In this document: piece by piece, positions 31,625 through 42,185 of the stretch
Numbering within the stretch: the stretch's first letter is position 1
Layout: the number at the start of each line of letters is the position of its first letter
DNA from: Heloderma charlesbogerti
Taxonomy: Eukaryota; Chordata; Lepidosauria; Squamata; Helodermatidae
DNA: 64,000 nt
Assembly (NCBI GenBank): GCA_026122225.1
Contig: JANEZZ010000302.1
Coordinates: 372,001 to 436,000, forward strand
Direction of reading: 5' to 3'
The notes under the pieces: generated by a model
The model's input: the letters and a program-made list of their open reading frames with translations, nothing else
What the model was told of the DNA's origin: nothing
Databases searched by the model: none
Position numbers and translations under genes: made by a program

Positions 31625-32310
31625 TCACTGCTTATGTAGCCAAAATGGAACCACCCATACAGAAAAGGTATCAGCAGGTTTGAGGAGAACCCTGAGGTTT
31701 GAAGAAGTACAACAGCAGCAGCAGCAGCAACAACAAATGAGGGGGGACCCTATTGGGGAGCTGAAAAACAGTCCATGCTAAAAGGCTGACTAACTGTTGA
31801 AGGAAGAAATGGAACCCTGTGGACAGGAGAGAGAATAGAACAGAGTGGCTGGAATCCTGAACAGGGAACATTCCACACTGCAGCATTTTGTTGCAGTTCT
31901 CAGTTGTAACTCTATATTCCATCAACATGTTCTCTTGACATGATGGAGTATGACTTATCAGTAACACAGGAACAAACAGGTATCTGTTGACTGCTTTTAA
32001 TTCTTTAGTTGTTGGGGCAGGTGTTATATAGCATGTAGAGATAGCTAAAGAAGACATTCTTCCAAAGTTTGCAACAAAAATAAAGAAAGTGTACCCATTG
32101 GTGAACACACATAGCGCCTGCTTTTATGGAAATGAGGAAGTGGCACTTTTGAGATGAAGGCAGTGCAAATTTCATTGGTCCAGAATTAAAGCAGGCAGGT
32201 GGTTTTTTTGGGATCCAAAACCTGAATGGATACAGAATTCCTCTTGGAGGTTTTGTAGATCATTGTACAGAATTTCTCTGTTCTCCACCTCACCCTTTCA
32301 AAGGGGCTCA
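31625..32310. other. no recognisable feature
   Basis: Unassigned non-coding sequence with a short (CAG)n/(CAA)n stretch at about 31710-31735. Confidence 0.5.
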
Positions 32311-32317
32311 GCACACT

Positions 32318-32663
32318 AGGGATGTACTAGAATTTCAGTTTGCAAATCACTCAAAAACATCCCATTCGCAACCCCAAACTCAAATGCAAACAGGAGTGCA
32401 CATCTCTGAAAATGCTCACACATTCCTGAATTTGCAGTTGTGTTCAAAAAATGTGCACTTAAAAATGCACATTTTAAAAAGTTGCTTAGTTTAAAATGGT
32501 TTAGTCAATGGAGGAGAAGTGCACACTTTTGAAAAATGCACCCTTCCCCCATTCAAAATATGCCCAAACAAACTGGAAAAAACCAGGCTGCAAACAAAAA
32601 TAGGAGTGAGCCAAACCAAGGTTTGCAGTGAAGTTCAGAGACTTTTGTGAGCTCAAGCATCCC
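32318..32663. mobile_element. possible hAT-like element with TAGGGATGTAC end
   Basis: Begins TAGGGATGTACTAGAATTTC and could end CTCAAGCATCCCTG. Internally, AATGTGCACTTAAAAATGCACATT is palindromic, as in the 6891 element. The flanks do not match as a TSD, so the boundaries are uncertain. Confidence 0.45.
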
Positions 32664-32761
32664 TGGTTCTCCCTTCCCTACAGAACACCACAGGAAGGAT
32701 ATTCCCTTCGGGCAGATATGGGTTCTAGCTGGCTGGTCATTTGCTCAGATTGACGTCTAAA

Positions 32762-33181
32762 TGGGGATGTGTGAACCAGCAAAATGCGAGCTTGCCAAAG
32801 TTCTCTGAATTTCATCTTGAAGCTTGTTCCAACTTGAGTTGGATATCAGATTGCAAGCTTTGGGGGGGGGGGGGGTTGTTTCTTTTCACATGACAATCCA
32901 TACACAGTTTTGTGTGTATTTTTCCTAATGTACACATCAGTTGTGTGCATCTTTAAAATGTACACGATCTTCTCCCATTGATTCAAGAGTACTTGTGCAT
33001 ATTTTTCAAAAGTACACATGCTTCAAATCTATGCATGCATGCTGTAAAACACGTTGTATTTTATCCATGGATCATATTGAAAGCTTGGAAATGTATGGAC
33101 TTCAGCTGCAGATTGCAGCCAAGTCCATGTTCAGTCTGGAAGGTGCACACTGGGTCAAAATGAATTTCTCATACACCCCTA
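32762..33181. mobile_element. possible hAT-like element, diverged
   Basis: The left end TGGGGATGTGTGAACCAGC and the right end AATTTCTCATACACCCCTA are inverted near-copies. The flanks CGTCTAAA and CTTCTAAC agree at 6 of 8 positions. The interior has repeated TGTACACAT/ATGTACAC words and a G12 run. Confidence 0.5.
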
Positions 33182-33261
33182 CTTCTAACTGGAATTTCCA
33201 AGGATCCCAAATTGGCCAGCATAAGCCCCAGTCACTATGGACCACAGAATACAGTCATTAG

Positions 33262-33923
33262 TAGGGGTGTACGAAGCCCCGCTTACCTGGCTCCGCCGGG
33301 CTCCGCAGGTGGAGGGAGGCGCTCCATCCCTCCCACCGGAATCCTCGCTGGCTCCGGCCGCCCGCAGCCGGACATCCGGCTGCTGGGCAGCCCTGCAGGG
33401 ATGCAAATGGCGGCTGTCATAGCCGCCGTCATTTGCATCCCTGCAGTGAGCCGTGATAGGCTACCTAAATATTTACGTAGCCTATCACGGCAGGGGAGAA
33501 AAAAACCCAGCATACGCAAATGGCGGTAGCTGCTGCCATTTGCGTATGCTGGGGTTCCCCCCCCCGCCATGATAGGCTACTAAATACTTACATAGTCTAT
33601 CATGGCCTCCACAGGGACACAAATGGCATCCCTGCGTTAGCCGTGATAGGCTACTTAAGTATTTATGTAGCCTATCACGGCTGAAGAAGGAGGAAGCGAA
33701 TGGCGGCCACAGGATGGCCGCCATTCGCACAGCAGCGCAGACGGGAGCAGGCAAGTGCTCCATTTTGCACACCTTTCGTGGGGTGAGGGCGGCGAGCACT
33801 TCGTCCTGCGTGCCTTTCATGGTTGGGGGGGTAGGGGCTTAGTTCCGCAACGGTTTTTGGGGGGCCGAATGCACTGGCAGTCAGCCTCACCAAGATCCGT
33901 CATGGAATTCTGTAACATCCCGA
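33262..33923 (-). mobile_element. chained-palindrome hAT-like element, complete (662 bp)
   Basis: Flanked on both sides by GTCATTAG, a perfect 8-bp TSD. The left end (type B) is TAGGGGTGTACGAAGCCCC; the right end (type A) is GGAATTCTGTAACATCCCGA. Palindromes in order: 33398-33444 (ATGCAAATGGCGGC and its complement), 33449-33491 (TACCTAAATATTTACGTA centre), 33510-33551, 33566-33605, 33638-33682, 33686-33735. A minus-strand splice donor CCAG|GTAAGC lies at 33281-33290. There is no transposase, so it depends on one from elsewhere. The strand is given with type A as the start. Confidence 0.9.
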
Positions 33924-33961
33924 GTCATTAGTGATAGAACCAGAGGCACTATCTTAAAGTA

Positions 33962-34079
33962 TTGCCAGCCATCTGAGGCAGCCTCCTACAGTGGAAAGTC
34001 CCAGAGGAAGATAGTCCTATCCACTGCCTTGTTGGCACCAACAGTAACGGTCTGTTTCATATCAGGTACAGCCAGAGGA
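33962..34079 (+). repeat. 118-bp direct repeat, left copy
   Basis: Starts TTGCCAGCCATCTGAGGC and ends GTACAGCCAGAGGA. It matches 34496-34613 with roughly nine differences and no gaps, and ends exactly where the partial hAT-like element begins. Confidence 0.9.
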
Positions 34080-34495
34080 ATTTTGATTCAGAGGAGAATC
34101 AAAAAGGGACGCAAATAGCACCCGCTACGCTATTTGCGATCCCCTTTATTTTCGCCGTCATAGTCTACGTAAATATTTACGTAGATTAAGAGGGCAAAAA
34201 TAAGGAACGCAAATGGCGGCGACCATAGCCGCCGCCATTTGCGTACGCAGTTGTTGTTGTTTTTTTTACCCAGAGCCCTCCGCGGCCGGAAATCCGGCTG
34301 CAGACGGCTCTGGCCTGGCTGGGCCTGGCTGGCTGCTCCACAGAGCTGCCACGGACCACAGCCGGCCACGGAGGATTCCGGGGGGAGGAACGGAGTGCCT
34401 CCTCCCCTAGTGAGGATTCCGGGGGGAGGGACGGAACACCTTCCCCCACCATCAACATAATCTGTGAACAGGTAAGTGACTTTTGTACATCCCTA
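34080..34495 (+). mobile_element. chained-palindrome hAT-like element, type A end missing
   Basis: The right end (type B) is complete: CAG|GTAAGTGACTTTTGTACATCCCTA, with the splice donor at 34471-34477. The left end begins abruptly inside a hairpin (TTTTGATTC, loop, GAATCAAAA at 34082-34105). Palindromes follow: ACGCAAATAGC with GCTATTTGCG, TACGTAAATATTTACGTA at 34161-34180, and ACGCAAATGGCGGC with GCCGCCATTTGCGT at 34207-34247. The 118-bp direct repeats abut both edges, so the missing end was not lost by simple deletion. Confidence 0.87.
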
Positions 34496-34613
34496 TTGGC
34501 AGCCCTCTGAGGCATCCTCCTACAGTGGAAAGTCTCAAAGGAAGATAGTCCTATCAACTGCCTTGTTGGCACCAACAGTAACGGTCTGTTTCATACCAGG
34601 TACAGCCAGGGGA
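34496..34613 (+). repeat. 118-bp direct repeat, right copy
   Basis: Starts TTGGCAGCCCTCTGAGGC directly after the element's terminal CCCTA. Its first eight bases would be the right TSD of a normal hAT insertion. Confidence 0.9.
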
Positions 34614-34704
34614 CACCCCCGCCCGAGTAGCCGCCACTTCTGCAGCTGGTTAGAACCAGTTCCAGCTAGATCGCTTCCTGCCCAGCTTGCAAGGACAGGT
34701 CAGC

Positions 34705-34991
34705 TGTAGAGACATGTCAACTACGCATGCTTAATGAAGTTCATAAATATTATGTGGCCACCCCACATAGCTAATGAGGTCATAATACTGAACGTATATA
34801 AGCTGTACCAAAAACATATAGGGTGTGGTTCTCCCTTGTGGCGTTAGCCGCGAGAATCCACCCGAACAGCGCTGTTTGTCTCCTGACAAATAAAACTGCG
34901 TTGGACTGAATCTCAGAGTTGTGTGTGTCTCTAAGGGAATATTGGCATACCCTTCCTAGAGGGAATGAACTTAAGCATAATTTGTGCAACA
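34705..34991 (+). mobile_element. possible solo LTR of an endogenous retrovirus
   Basis: The block starts TGTAGAGACATGTCAACTAC and could end GTGCAACA, giving TG...CA edges. In between are a TATA-like CGTATATAAGCTG at 34793, an AATAAA polyadenylation signal at 34889 and a GT-rich stretch after it, in the spacing of a retroviral U3-R-U5. No flanking duplication or internal viral sequence was found, so this remains tentative. Alternative: a promoter-like piece of another repeat. Confidence 0.42.
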
Positions 34992-34999
34992 TTAGGAGA

Positions 35000-36630
35000 A
35001 CGCATCAGACAGTTTGACATTGTGGAGGCCCAATGCAGATACATGGAAATTCAACCTGCAGAGAAACCTGTGAGTAACACAAAACCCATTCACTGATTGG
35101 CAGGAACTGGGCCAGTGACGCATTGCCTTGAAAGGTATTTTCAGCCAAAGATCTCTATACACAAGTAGAAAATCATTAAGAGTGAATACAATCAAGCACA
35201 AAGAAGGAGGAGGGGTAAGGGGGAGAAGTCAGCCTGGAATAGATTTCTGGTTTGGGGAATTTCAAAGTTATATTTAGAAAGGAATATAATGGAACTAGAT
35301 AAACTAATGTAGCTAAATATTTACACAGAATCTCCATATTAAAAGAGCCCCCGAGAGAAATCAGACAAAGAAACCAAGATAACTGAATTTGGGGATGCAA
35401 GTTAGTAAATAATGAATATGTAGAAGGATGTATTATTATTATTATTATATTCACTTAGGAAGGAGAGAAAGCACAGAGATTGGAAAATATCAATTTATAA
35501 AAAGGAACAAATTGCAGAAGAATCATTCAACTTCCTCAACGCACCGACAACCACACAGCATCTAGCATGTCAACCATCTGTGTAGTACTTTGGAGGGTCA
35601 GGGCGATCAGTTTCTTAGGCCTATTTCAAGCTTTCAAAGACATGCCAGCCGGCCACTCCTTTGGATTAGCAAGGGTGCTTTCTTGTATTGCTTTGAAGGT
35701 TATAGAAGCAAACAAAACCCCCAGCAGATATTGCAAAAACAACAACAGCTGCAAAAACAACAGACGTTCCTCAAATCTGGTGCGTAGTCTGTGTCTGGGC
35801 TGTACCACTTCACACCACATGTGGGGGATCACATGAACCAAAACTCCCCCCCCCAACCCACATAAGTTGCTAGATGCCTTGGATAAATGCTCAAACTCCC
35901 CTATTTACCTGGGAAAAGGACTATTTTAGTATTTTCTGGTCACTCTTCCCTAGTAAAATGCCTCTCCCTGTTTTTGCCTTTGGGGGGTGCCTTGCTAAAA
36001 ATCTTGTTAGTGAAGGTGGCTAGAGTTTTCTTTCTTCAGGGTTCAGAGATCCTCCCTGGGGTCTCTGGAAGCAAAATGTCTGAGTGGAGAATGGATGCAT
36101 TTTGTCTCTAGTGCAAATATAGGTAAATGCATGAACACGTAACGACACCATGCGATGCACAGCCTGTCATTTCATATGCTGTCCCTGCTGAGGTGTATTT
36201 TAAACTGTTGGCAACATATTGCGAGACAATTCTGTTTTTCTAATGTATTGTTATTCTCGCCCCATTTCTCTGAGCAATTAGAAGTGCCGGGGGTGCAGTC
36301 CTTACCCTGGTTTGGTTTTCAGTGGGAGGTGGTCACTGGAGGCTTATGGGAGTTTTGTAATATTTGGCTTTGTTTCAAAATATACAGGTTGAGCATAGGT
36401 GAGAGCACAGTTTAAACACTCTGCCAGCCAAAGGCCACTGCTCCCACATCAGATCTCTAGAGGGTGGTATCCAGTACCCCCAGATGCTCTTAGCTTACAA
36501 ATCCCAAACTCAGCAAATGCTCTCTCTCCTACTCTGTCTCTTATTGTTTCACTTCGCACAGAGGTACCTATATTACATCATCATTAGCTGGAGTTGTAGG
36601 AGAGGGAGGTTTGCTTTTGCCACCTTCAGG
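35000..36630. other. no recognisable feature
   Basis: About 1.6 kb of unassigned non-coding sequence with an (ATT)n run near 35431-35449 and CAA-rich text at 35730-35765. Confidence 0.5.
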
Positions 36631-36636
36631 AGACTT

Positions 36637-36777
36637 AGGGCGCAATCCTATGCATGTTTAGACAGAAAAAAAAGAAGCCCTACAACTCCCAGCAGTCCCC
36701 AGCCAGCCATGATGGCTGGGGAATGCTGGGAGTTGTAGGACTCTTTTCTGTCTAAACATGCATAGGGTTGCACGCTT
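36637..36777. mobile_element. palindromic MITE with AATCCTATGCATG arms (141 bp)
   Basis: Nearly the whole element is one palindrome: GGGCGCAATCCTATGCATGT, AGACAGAAAA, CCCTACAACTCCCAGCA, with the return arm TGCTGGGAGTTGTAGGACTC to CATGCATAGGGTTGCACGC, closing on a CAGCCAGCCATGATGGCTGG centre. The flanks GGAGACTT and AAAGACTT could be an 8-bp TSD (6 of 8). It is the best copy of the family at 5986 and 31520. Confidence 0.8.
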
Positions 36778-36861
36778 AAAGACTTAAAGATGGCCTGACA
36801 TCACTGAAATATCCTGGGCTATTAACAGTCCTTTATCAATCCATAACTCTGGGCAACTATT

Positions 36862-37050
36862 GCCTTGAGGCAATCTTCCTCAACCTGGCACCCTCCAGAT
36901 GAGTTGGACTGCAATTCCCATCATTTCCAGCCAGCATGTTCAATGGTCAGGCTGGCAGGGGATGATGGGGGTTGGTCAGGCTGGCAGGAGATTTGGGGGT
37001 TTGTAGTACCACACATATGGATGGTACCCAGAGGATGGCTGCCTCAAGGC
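36862..37050. mobile_element. palindromic MITE of the 37869 type, rearranged
   Basis: Contains TCCTCAACCTGGCACCCTCC, GTTGGACTGCAATTCCCATC and a partly duplicated centre (GTCAGGCTGGCAGGGGATGA, then GTCAGGCTGGCAGGAGATTT). The outermost GCCTTGAGGC and GCCTCAAGGC are exact inverted copies. Confidence 0.65.
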
Positions 37051-37054
37051 AACT

Positions 37055-37860
37055 CACGGTGATAGTCCCTATTCACAGAAAACTGAGAGCAAACCCATTA
37101 TAGTATCTTCGTTCAAAAGAACAAAGGCCACCTTGGCTTTGTTAATCAGCAGAGGACAGACTATTACAGAGTAAATTAATGAAACAGGCAAAGAAGGACC
37201 TTCGGCCAAGTGTGAAGGGGGATCAGATAGTGATTCTTGGAATGAAGAGAAAGGCATTGCAAGCAAGTCTCATTTTCATATGAGAAAAGTGGGAGGATAT
37301 GCAGGCAGAAGTGTTCCACTCTGGCCTGTCTTCTCCGTGGCATCCTACTTTCCTGTGCAGGAGATTTGGGGGGAAACTGCATTGTCAAGAACTTCTGACC
37401 ACTGCCCCAAGTGGCGAAGTGTGTAACTACAGCATCTCATCAAAGACCGTTCTAGACCTGGACTGACTCCACTTACCCAGGCTGGTGAATCCTTCTAAGC
37501 AGGAAGGAGTATAAGGAACTTCCTGTTGCAGTTCAGCCTTGCTTAACCAGCTAGGTTTAGGCAGCTGAGCTCTGGGGTGCCTTGTGTTCCTAGTGTTTCC
37601 TGGTTTGTCCTCTGATCCCTATTGCTTCTCAAGTCCTGCCTTGTTCTCTGAATCTTGCTTTCTGAGTTGTCCTCTGAACCCGATTGCTGTTTGGCACTCC
37701 TGTGCCCCAGTTCCCAACTCCTGACTCACTCTGGACTGTTGTCTATAACCCTGCAATGCATTCAGTCTTTTGAGCCCTGCACTTGTAATGTGAAGTCGTA
37801 CCATCCCACTTCACATTACCCCTCAAGGAAAACTAGGACATAGTGACACAGGTTGGTCAT
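37055..37860. other. no recognisable feature
   Basis: Unassigned non-coding sequence. Short open frames on both strands show no domain character. Confidence 0.5.
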
Positions 37861-37868
37861 CAGCTGGG

Positions 37869-38004
37869 CAGCCTTCCCCAACCTGGTGCCTTCCAGATGT
37901 TTTGGACTACAACTCCCAGAATTCCTGACCATTGGCCATGCTGGCTGGGACTTGTAGGAGTTGAAGTCCAAAACATTTGGAGGTCACCAGGCTGGGGAAG
38001 GCTG
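37869..38004. mobile_element. palindromic MITE, intact representative
   Basis: Left arm CAGCCTTCCCCAACCTGGTG, CCAGATGTTTTGGACTACAA, CTCCCAGAATTCC; right arm CTTGTAGGAGTTGAAGTCCA, AAACATTTGGAGGTCACCAG, GCTGGGGAAGGCTG. The arms pair over about 60 bp around CATTGGCCATGCTGG. No TSD assigned. Arms of this family recur at 10660, 13792, 18713, 22509 and 36862. Confidence 0.8.
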
Positions 38005-38009
38005 ATGTA

Positions 38010-38630
38010 AGGAAAACTAGTTGGCTAAGAGGGATTATGAACTAGGTCTTCAACCCCTGCCTTAAAATGTTCTATTGTGGCACATTTCCCTTCTCCTCAA
38101 CTCTCTGGTCTCTAGGATGGCAATTGGAACAGGAAGAGGGCATCTTTCATGGTGCCAGCTTTGGCATATGGGATCTAGACTTTTAAATGATCTTCATCAA
38201 TACCTCAACTAAAAGGGGTCTGTGACTATGTAAGACTCAAAAACAAAAATAGAACGAAATAACAGAAGTGTGGAAGTTTGGATTCTTCCCCCCTCCCCCC
38301 CAGCCAAATGCCAATTAAGCTTCACTTTTTCTCTCACTTTCTTTTTAAAGCAGCATATGGATTAGGTAAATTTGATGTTATTTTAGTTCAGTAACCTATA
38401 GCAGCCTGTGCAACAGAGAGAAAGATGGTTAAAAATAGGGTTTAAGAACAAATTGCAAGGCAGTGTCTCTTTCGATCTGGAAAACTGAACAAAATGAGTT
38501 AAACATGAAACTTCTTAAGGAAAAACCATTGTGCCTCTGCACCCACTCCAAAAAACCCCAAGCTTCTAACTATTTCACTCCAGGCAGCTTGGTGAGGTAG
38601 TGTTCCCCGCTGCAACAGGGCAGGGGTATG
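38010..38630. other. no recognisable feature
   Basis: Unassigned non-coding sequence. Confidence 0.5.
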
Positions 38631-38639
38631 AACTATGAA

Positions 38640-38929
38640 TATGGATGTCCATTGCTGGGAAATCTGGTTCTTTTTTTTATTATTTGACAGAGTTCTGCAG
38701 CATGTACAACTCGATTTGCATTTGTGAGCCAAGTTGCAGGCTTTTCACCGAACTCCAGGAACCATTTTTTTTGTGTAATGTGTAAAATGCCCGGAAAACC
38801 CATGAACTGTCCCAACTTGCTACAGACCAACATAGGCACCACAATGGGGACTGGAATGAAGGGAGGGGGGCAGAACCTAGGAGAACTCATCGAACTCCAC
38901 CCCTCAAATGGATTTTTCCAACATCCCTA
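38640..38929. mobile_element. hAT-like element with perfect TSD (290 bp)
   Basis: Begins TATGGATGTCCATTGC and ends GATTTTTCCAACATCCCTA. ACTATGAA lies immediately on both sides, a perfect 8-bp TSD. The termini resemble those of the chained-palindrome family (TATGGATGT against TAGGGATGT), but the interior has no hairpin chain and is not GC-rich. It is probably another non-autonomous element moved by a related transposase. Confidence 0.87.
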
Positions 38930-38944
38930 ACTATGAACTTATAA

Positions 38945-39126
38945 AGCTGCACTCTAACTTGTCGGACTATTGGTGAATCTAGTTCAACGTTGTCTGCACT
39001 GACTGGCAGAATCTTGCCATGGTTTCAGGCAGGGGTCTCTCCCAGCCTTACCTGGAGATACCAGAGACTGAACTTGGGGGAACCTTCAGTATACAAATCA
39101 GGTTCTTCACCACTGAGCTATGGCCC
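38945..39126 (-). mobile_element. tRNA-headed SINE with CR1-like tail, diverged
   Basis: Antisense copy of the SINE at 47935: the tail side reads TGGTGAATCTAGTTCAACGT and CACTGACTGGCAG, the middle TTTCAGGCAGGGGTCTCTCC, then the tRNA-like head (CAGAGACTGAACTTGGGG, CACTGAGCTATGGCCC). Confidence 0.7.
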
Positions 39127-39129
39127 ATA

Positions 39130-40080
39130 TTGTGTTGTGTATCACAGCTCTGACACTGCACAGGTGTCAGGACTGGACCCAAGACTGAAACGGTTCTACA
39201 GATTGTGCAGTATAAGGTTGGTGTAGGCTGTGGTGGGAGGATTCTGGACTGTACCAGTTCAGACTGACTGCAGGAGTCCCTTCCCCCCCCCCGGCCCCCA
39301 TGTAAAAAGCACATCCAGCCATAGTGCCAGCTCCAGGTTCTTGAGTGCTCTTGAACAAGACAGCCCAAATGCCCCCCCTTCCTCACTGAGTCTACTTTCT
39401 CTCCACCACTATCATCAGCTGCTGTTCCCCCTCCTCCCCCTCCTCTTCCTCTTTCCCATCATTTCTACCGCTTGCTTGCTTGACAGGCAGAGAGCCAGTG
39501 AACAACTAGGCAGTGGCATCTAGTTCTCCTCCTTCTCACCACCTCTCAAAGAGAGAGGCAGGTGAACAAGCAGGTTACAATGGTCAAGGGAAGGAGCAAC
39601 TCCACGGGGCTCCTGTCAGTGTTGGTCCTCGGCACATATGTGCCCTTGATGCCAGCCCTGTCCAGCCAATGTTTATTGTAGCCTTATCCCCAATGTATTG
39701 GTTTGATTTACTACACGCAAGAAGCTTTTTTTTCCATGGATAAGCATGCATAATGGGACTCTCATTTATTACTGTTCATCTGCAGTGGACAGAGCACTAC
39801 TGGGGTCTCTTTTATTACCCCCCCCCCAGCTGTTTTCCTCTAGCTGTTTTCCCCTGAACTTTTCAACCAGCCTTCAAGGTCCCCAGAACTGAAGCTTGTT
39901 TTTAGCCATCAGCTCAGCCTGGGAAAGGGTAGAACCCAATGGTACTGAAACTCTCAGCGGGTTGCCGACACTTGCTGGTACAACAATTCTCTCCAGATCA
40001 GCTCCTAGACTTTGCATAAACATCCCCTTTCCACCCTGTTCCCCAGAGCTTCTTCCCTTAGGACAACCCACTGCCCAGCT
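39130..40080. other. no recognisable feature
   Basis: Unassigned non-coding sequence with pyrimidine-rich text at 39415-39450 (CCTCCTCCCCCTCCTCTTCC). Confidence 0.5.
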
Positions 40081-40083
40081 CTG

Positions 40084-40565
40084 GATATTTATTTATTTAT
40101 TTATTATTTAATTTCTATACCACCCAATCGCCAAAGCTCTCTGGGTGGTTCACAAAAATTAAAACCAAAAAGCACACAGTAAAACAATATAAAACATAAA
40201 AGCATTAAAACCACAATATAACACTACAACCAGAATAAAACCAGAATGAAACCTAGCAGCAATGCAGAGATTTAAAATACAGGTTTAAAACAGCAAAGCT
40301 AAAAGACTAGACAGCTAAAATGCCCAAATGCCTGGGAAAATAAAAAGGTCTTCACCTGGAAGGAATACAATGTAGGTGCCAGGCGAACCTCACTAGGGAG
40401 CTCATTCCACAGCTGGGGTGCCACAGCAGAAAAGGCCCTCCTCCTAGTAGCTACCTGTCTCACTTCCTTTGTCAGGGGCTCATGGAGAAGGACTACTGAG
40501 GATGATCTTAAGGTCCAGGCAGGCACATATGGGAGGAGGCGATCCTTCAGATAGCCTTGGACATC
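40084..40565 (-). mobile_element. L2-type LINE 3' end, best-preserved copy
   Basis: The minus strand is open for 94 codons at 40299-40583 and encodes EPLTKEVRQVATRRRAFSAV and APQLWNELPSEVRLAPTLYS, then KTFLFSQAF, the ending of L2-group LINE proteins. The 3' UTR follows, ending with the complement of GAGAGCTTTGGCGATTGGGTG and an ATAAAT tail. 5' truncated. Confidence 0.85.
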
Positions 40566-40569
40566 AACC

Positions 40570-41530
40570 TTGTACCTCCCCATTCCCTACAATGTCTTCA
40601 TATTGCCTGGCTCAGAAGTGCCAGTCTTGGCAGCTAGTAATGTATCCACAGGAATAAAGTACATGGTAGGCTAAACTACACCTGGGAGGCTTGCATAAAT
40701 AGATGCATCTTTGACATCTGCCTAAAAATAATAATTGGGAACGGCTTGGTTTCCTGAGCAGAGAACGTTTGCCCCATCACTGCTTCTCCCTATCTGCCCC
40801 ACACCCAGGCCATGAGAGTGGCTGCTCCACAAGGCTGGTTAAAACAAAATACTGCATACATGTTCAAAGCACGCTGCCCTGTTTGATGCTTGGGAAATAT
40901 TCCCCTTGACTCTGCGGAGCCCGTTCCGGTGGCTAGGGCTGTGTGGCGGGACCAGGCTGCTCATTAAATGGCTTCATAAAATGAGCAAGATAATTCATGC
41001 AGTGCAAAGGAAGCAAACAGAAGCACCGACAGCCACAGCCCAGCCTGGCTCAACACTAGAGCTTGAACCCAAAATATTTTGAAAGACCTGTCACGTTCCA
41101 GTGGAATACATGAATTCAGCTCAGCTGAACAGCAGCAGGGAACTTTTTCCCTAGGCTCCATCTACATGGAAACGGAATGAGAAATGCTTTCTGGTTATAT
41201 CCAGATTTTCATGAAATCACTTTGGTCCATCAGGGGTGCATGAAGCAAGAAAATTGGAGTATACGCTACCTAAAAACCCACTTTCACAGGTCACACAGCA
41301 CTTAAAGCCCCCATACTTTGGGGTTGGGTGTGTGGAGTACAACTGAACATCATCAACCCCGTAGATGCTGCTCAGGAAATGAGAGAGCCTTGTTCCCCAC
41401 CCCTCTCCATGCTCCCGTGCTCAGGGAAGTTTACTGGAAGCTCTGAATTAAGCCCCTGTAGTTTACCTCACATCTCTCCCTTCTCATCCATCATTCGGAT
41501 ATTATGAAAGATTAAAAGATATTGCAGTAT
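40570..41530. other. no recognisable feature
   Basis: Unassigned non-coding sequence. Confidence 0.5.
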
Positions 41531-41535
41531 TCTGA

Positions 41536-41815
41536 CTGGGGAAAACAGGCTACTAACTGTGAATGGATAAAGCAGCTACTTCACTATTGTGAATGCCTGA
41601 AGTAGTGCTACTGCGCTATTCTGAATGGGAAATACAGGCTACATATTGTGAATGGGGAAAGCAGCTACTGCACTATTGTGAATGCCTGAAACAATGCTAC
41701 TGCGTTATCCTGAATGGGGAAACAGGCTGCATACAGTGAATGGGGAAAGCAGCTTCTGCACTAGACTACATATTGTGGATGGGAAAACAGCACTACTGCA
41801 TATAGTGAAAGGATG
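41536..41815. repeat. 89-bp minisatellite, about three units
   Basis: A unit beginning GGGGAAAACAGGCTACTAAC and including GCAGCTACTTCACTATTGTG and CTACTGCGCTATTCTGAAT repeats at about 41538, 41628 and 41716. The third unit is shortened and then reshuffled. Within the unit, the words CACTATTGTGAATG and CATATTGTGAATG are themselves related, so the array probably grew from a shorter unit. Confidence 0.85.
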
Positions 41816-41819
41816 AAAC

Positions 41820-42185
41820 ACTGTGAAGAAGTGCTAAATGGGAAAGAAAGCCTGTGTCCAGAAGCCCCTACTGAGAATGGGGACAAAGAGGGAATGGTGG
41901 GGGAAGGGGCAGCCCTACCCCTTGACCATGTCACTGCCAGGTCACAGCCAGGCCACAGTGGCATGCCCAGAATTCAATACAGGGGGATGGGGCACACTGT
42001 AGCAGAACCGCATGGGAGCCTCATTTAAGGAAAAAAGATGCACTAAAAGGACTTTCCGAAAATGCACATTTTCCAGAGGGAAGCTGTGGGGTTGCTACGA
42101 ATTGGCGACAGCATCATCTGTCATGAACGACCCTGATGTGTTCTTGTTCTGCACTAAATCAGCTGTGTAGATTGGTCCCTGTTGG
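41820..42185. other. no recognisable feature
   Basis: Unassigned non-coding sequence up to the BovB 3' end. Confidence 0.5.

Noticed and set aside
32318..32663. Complete TAGGGATG hAT element
   Set aside because: The flanking octamers do not match, so it is kept only as a low-confidence feature and not used as evidence for the family.
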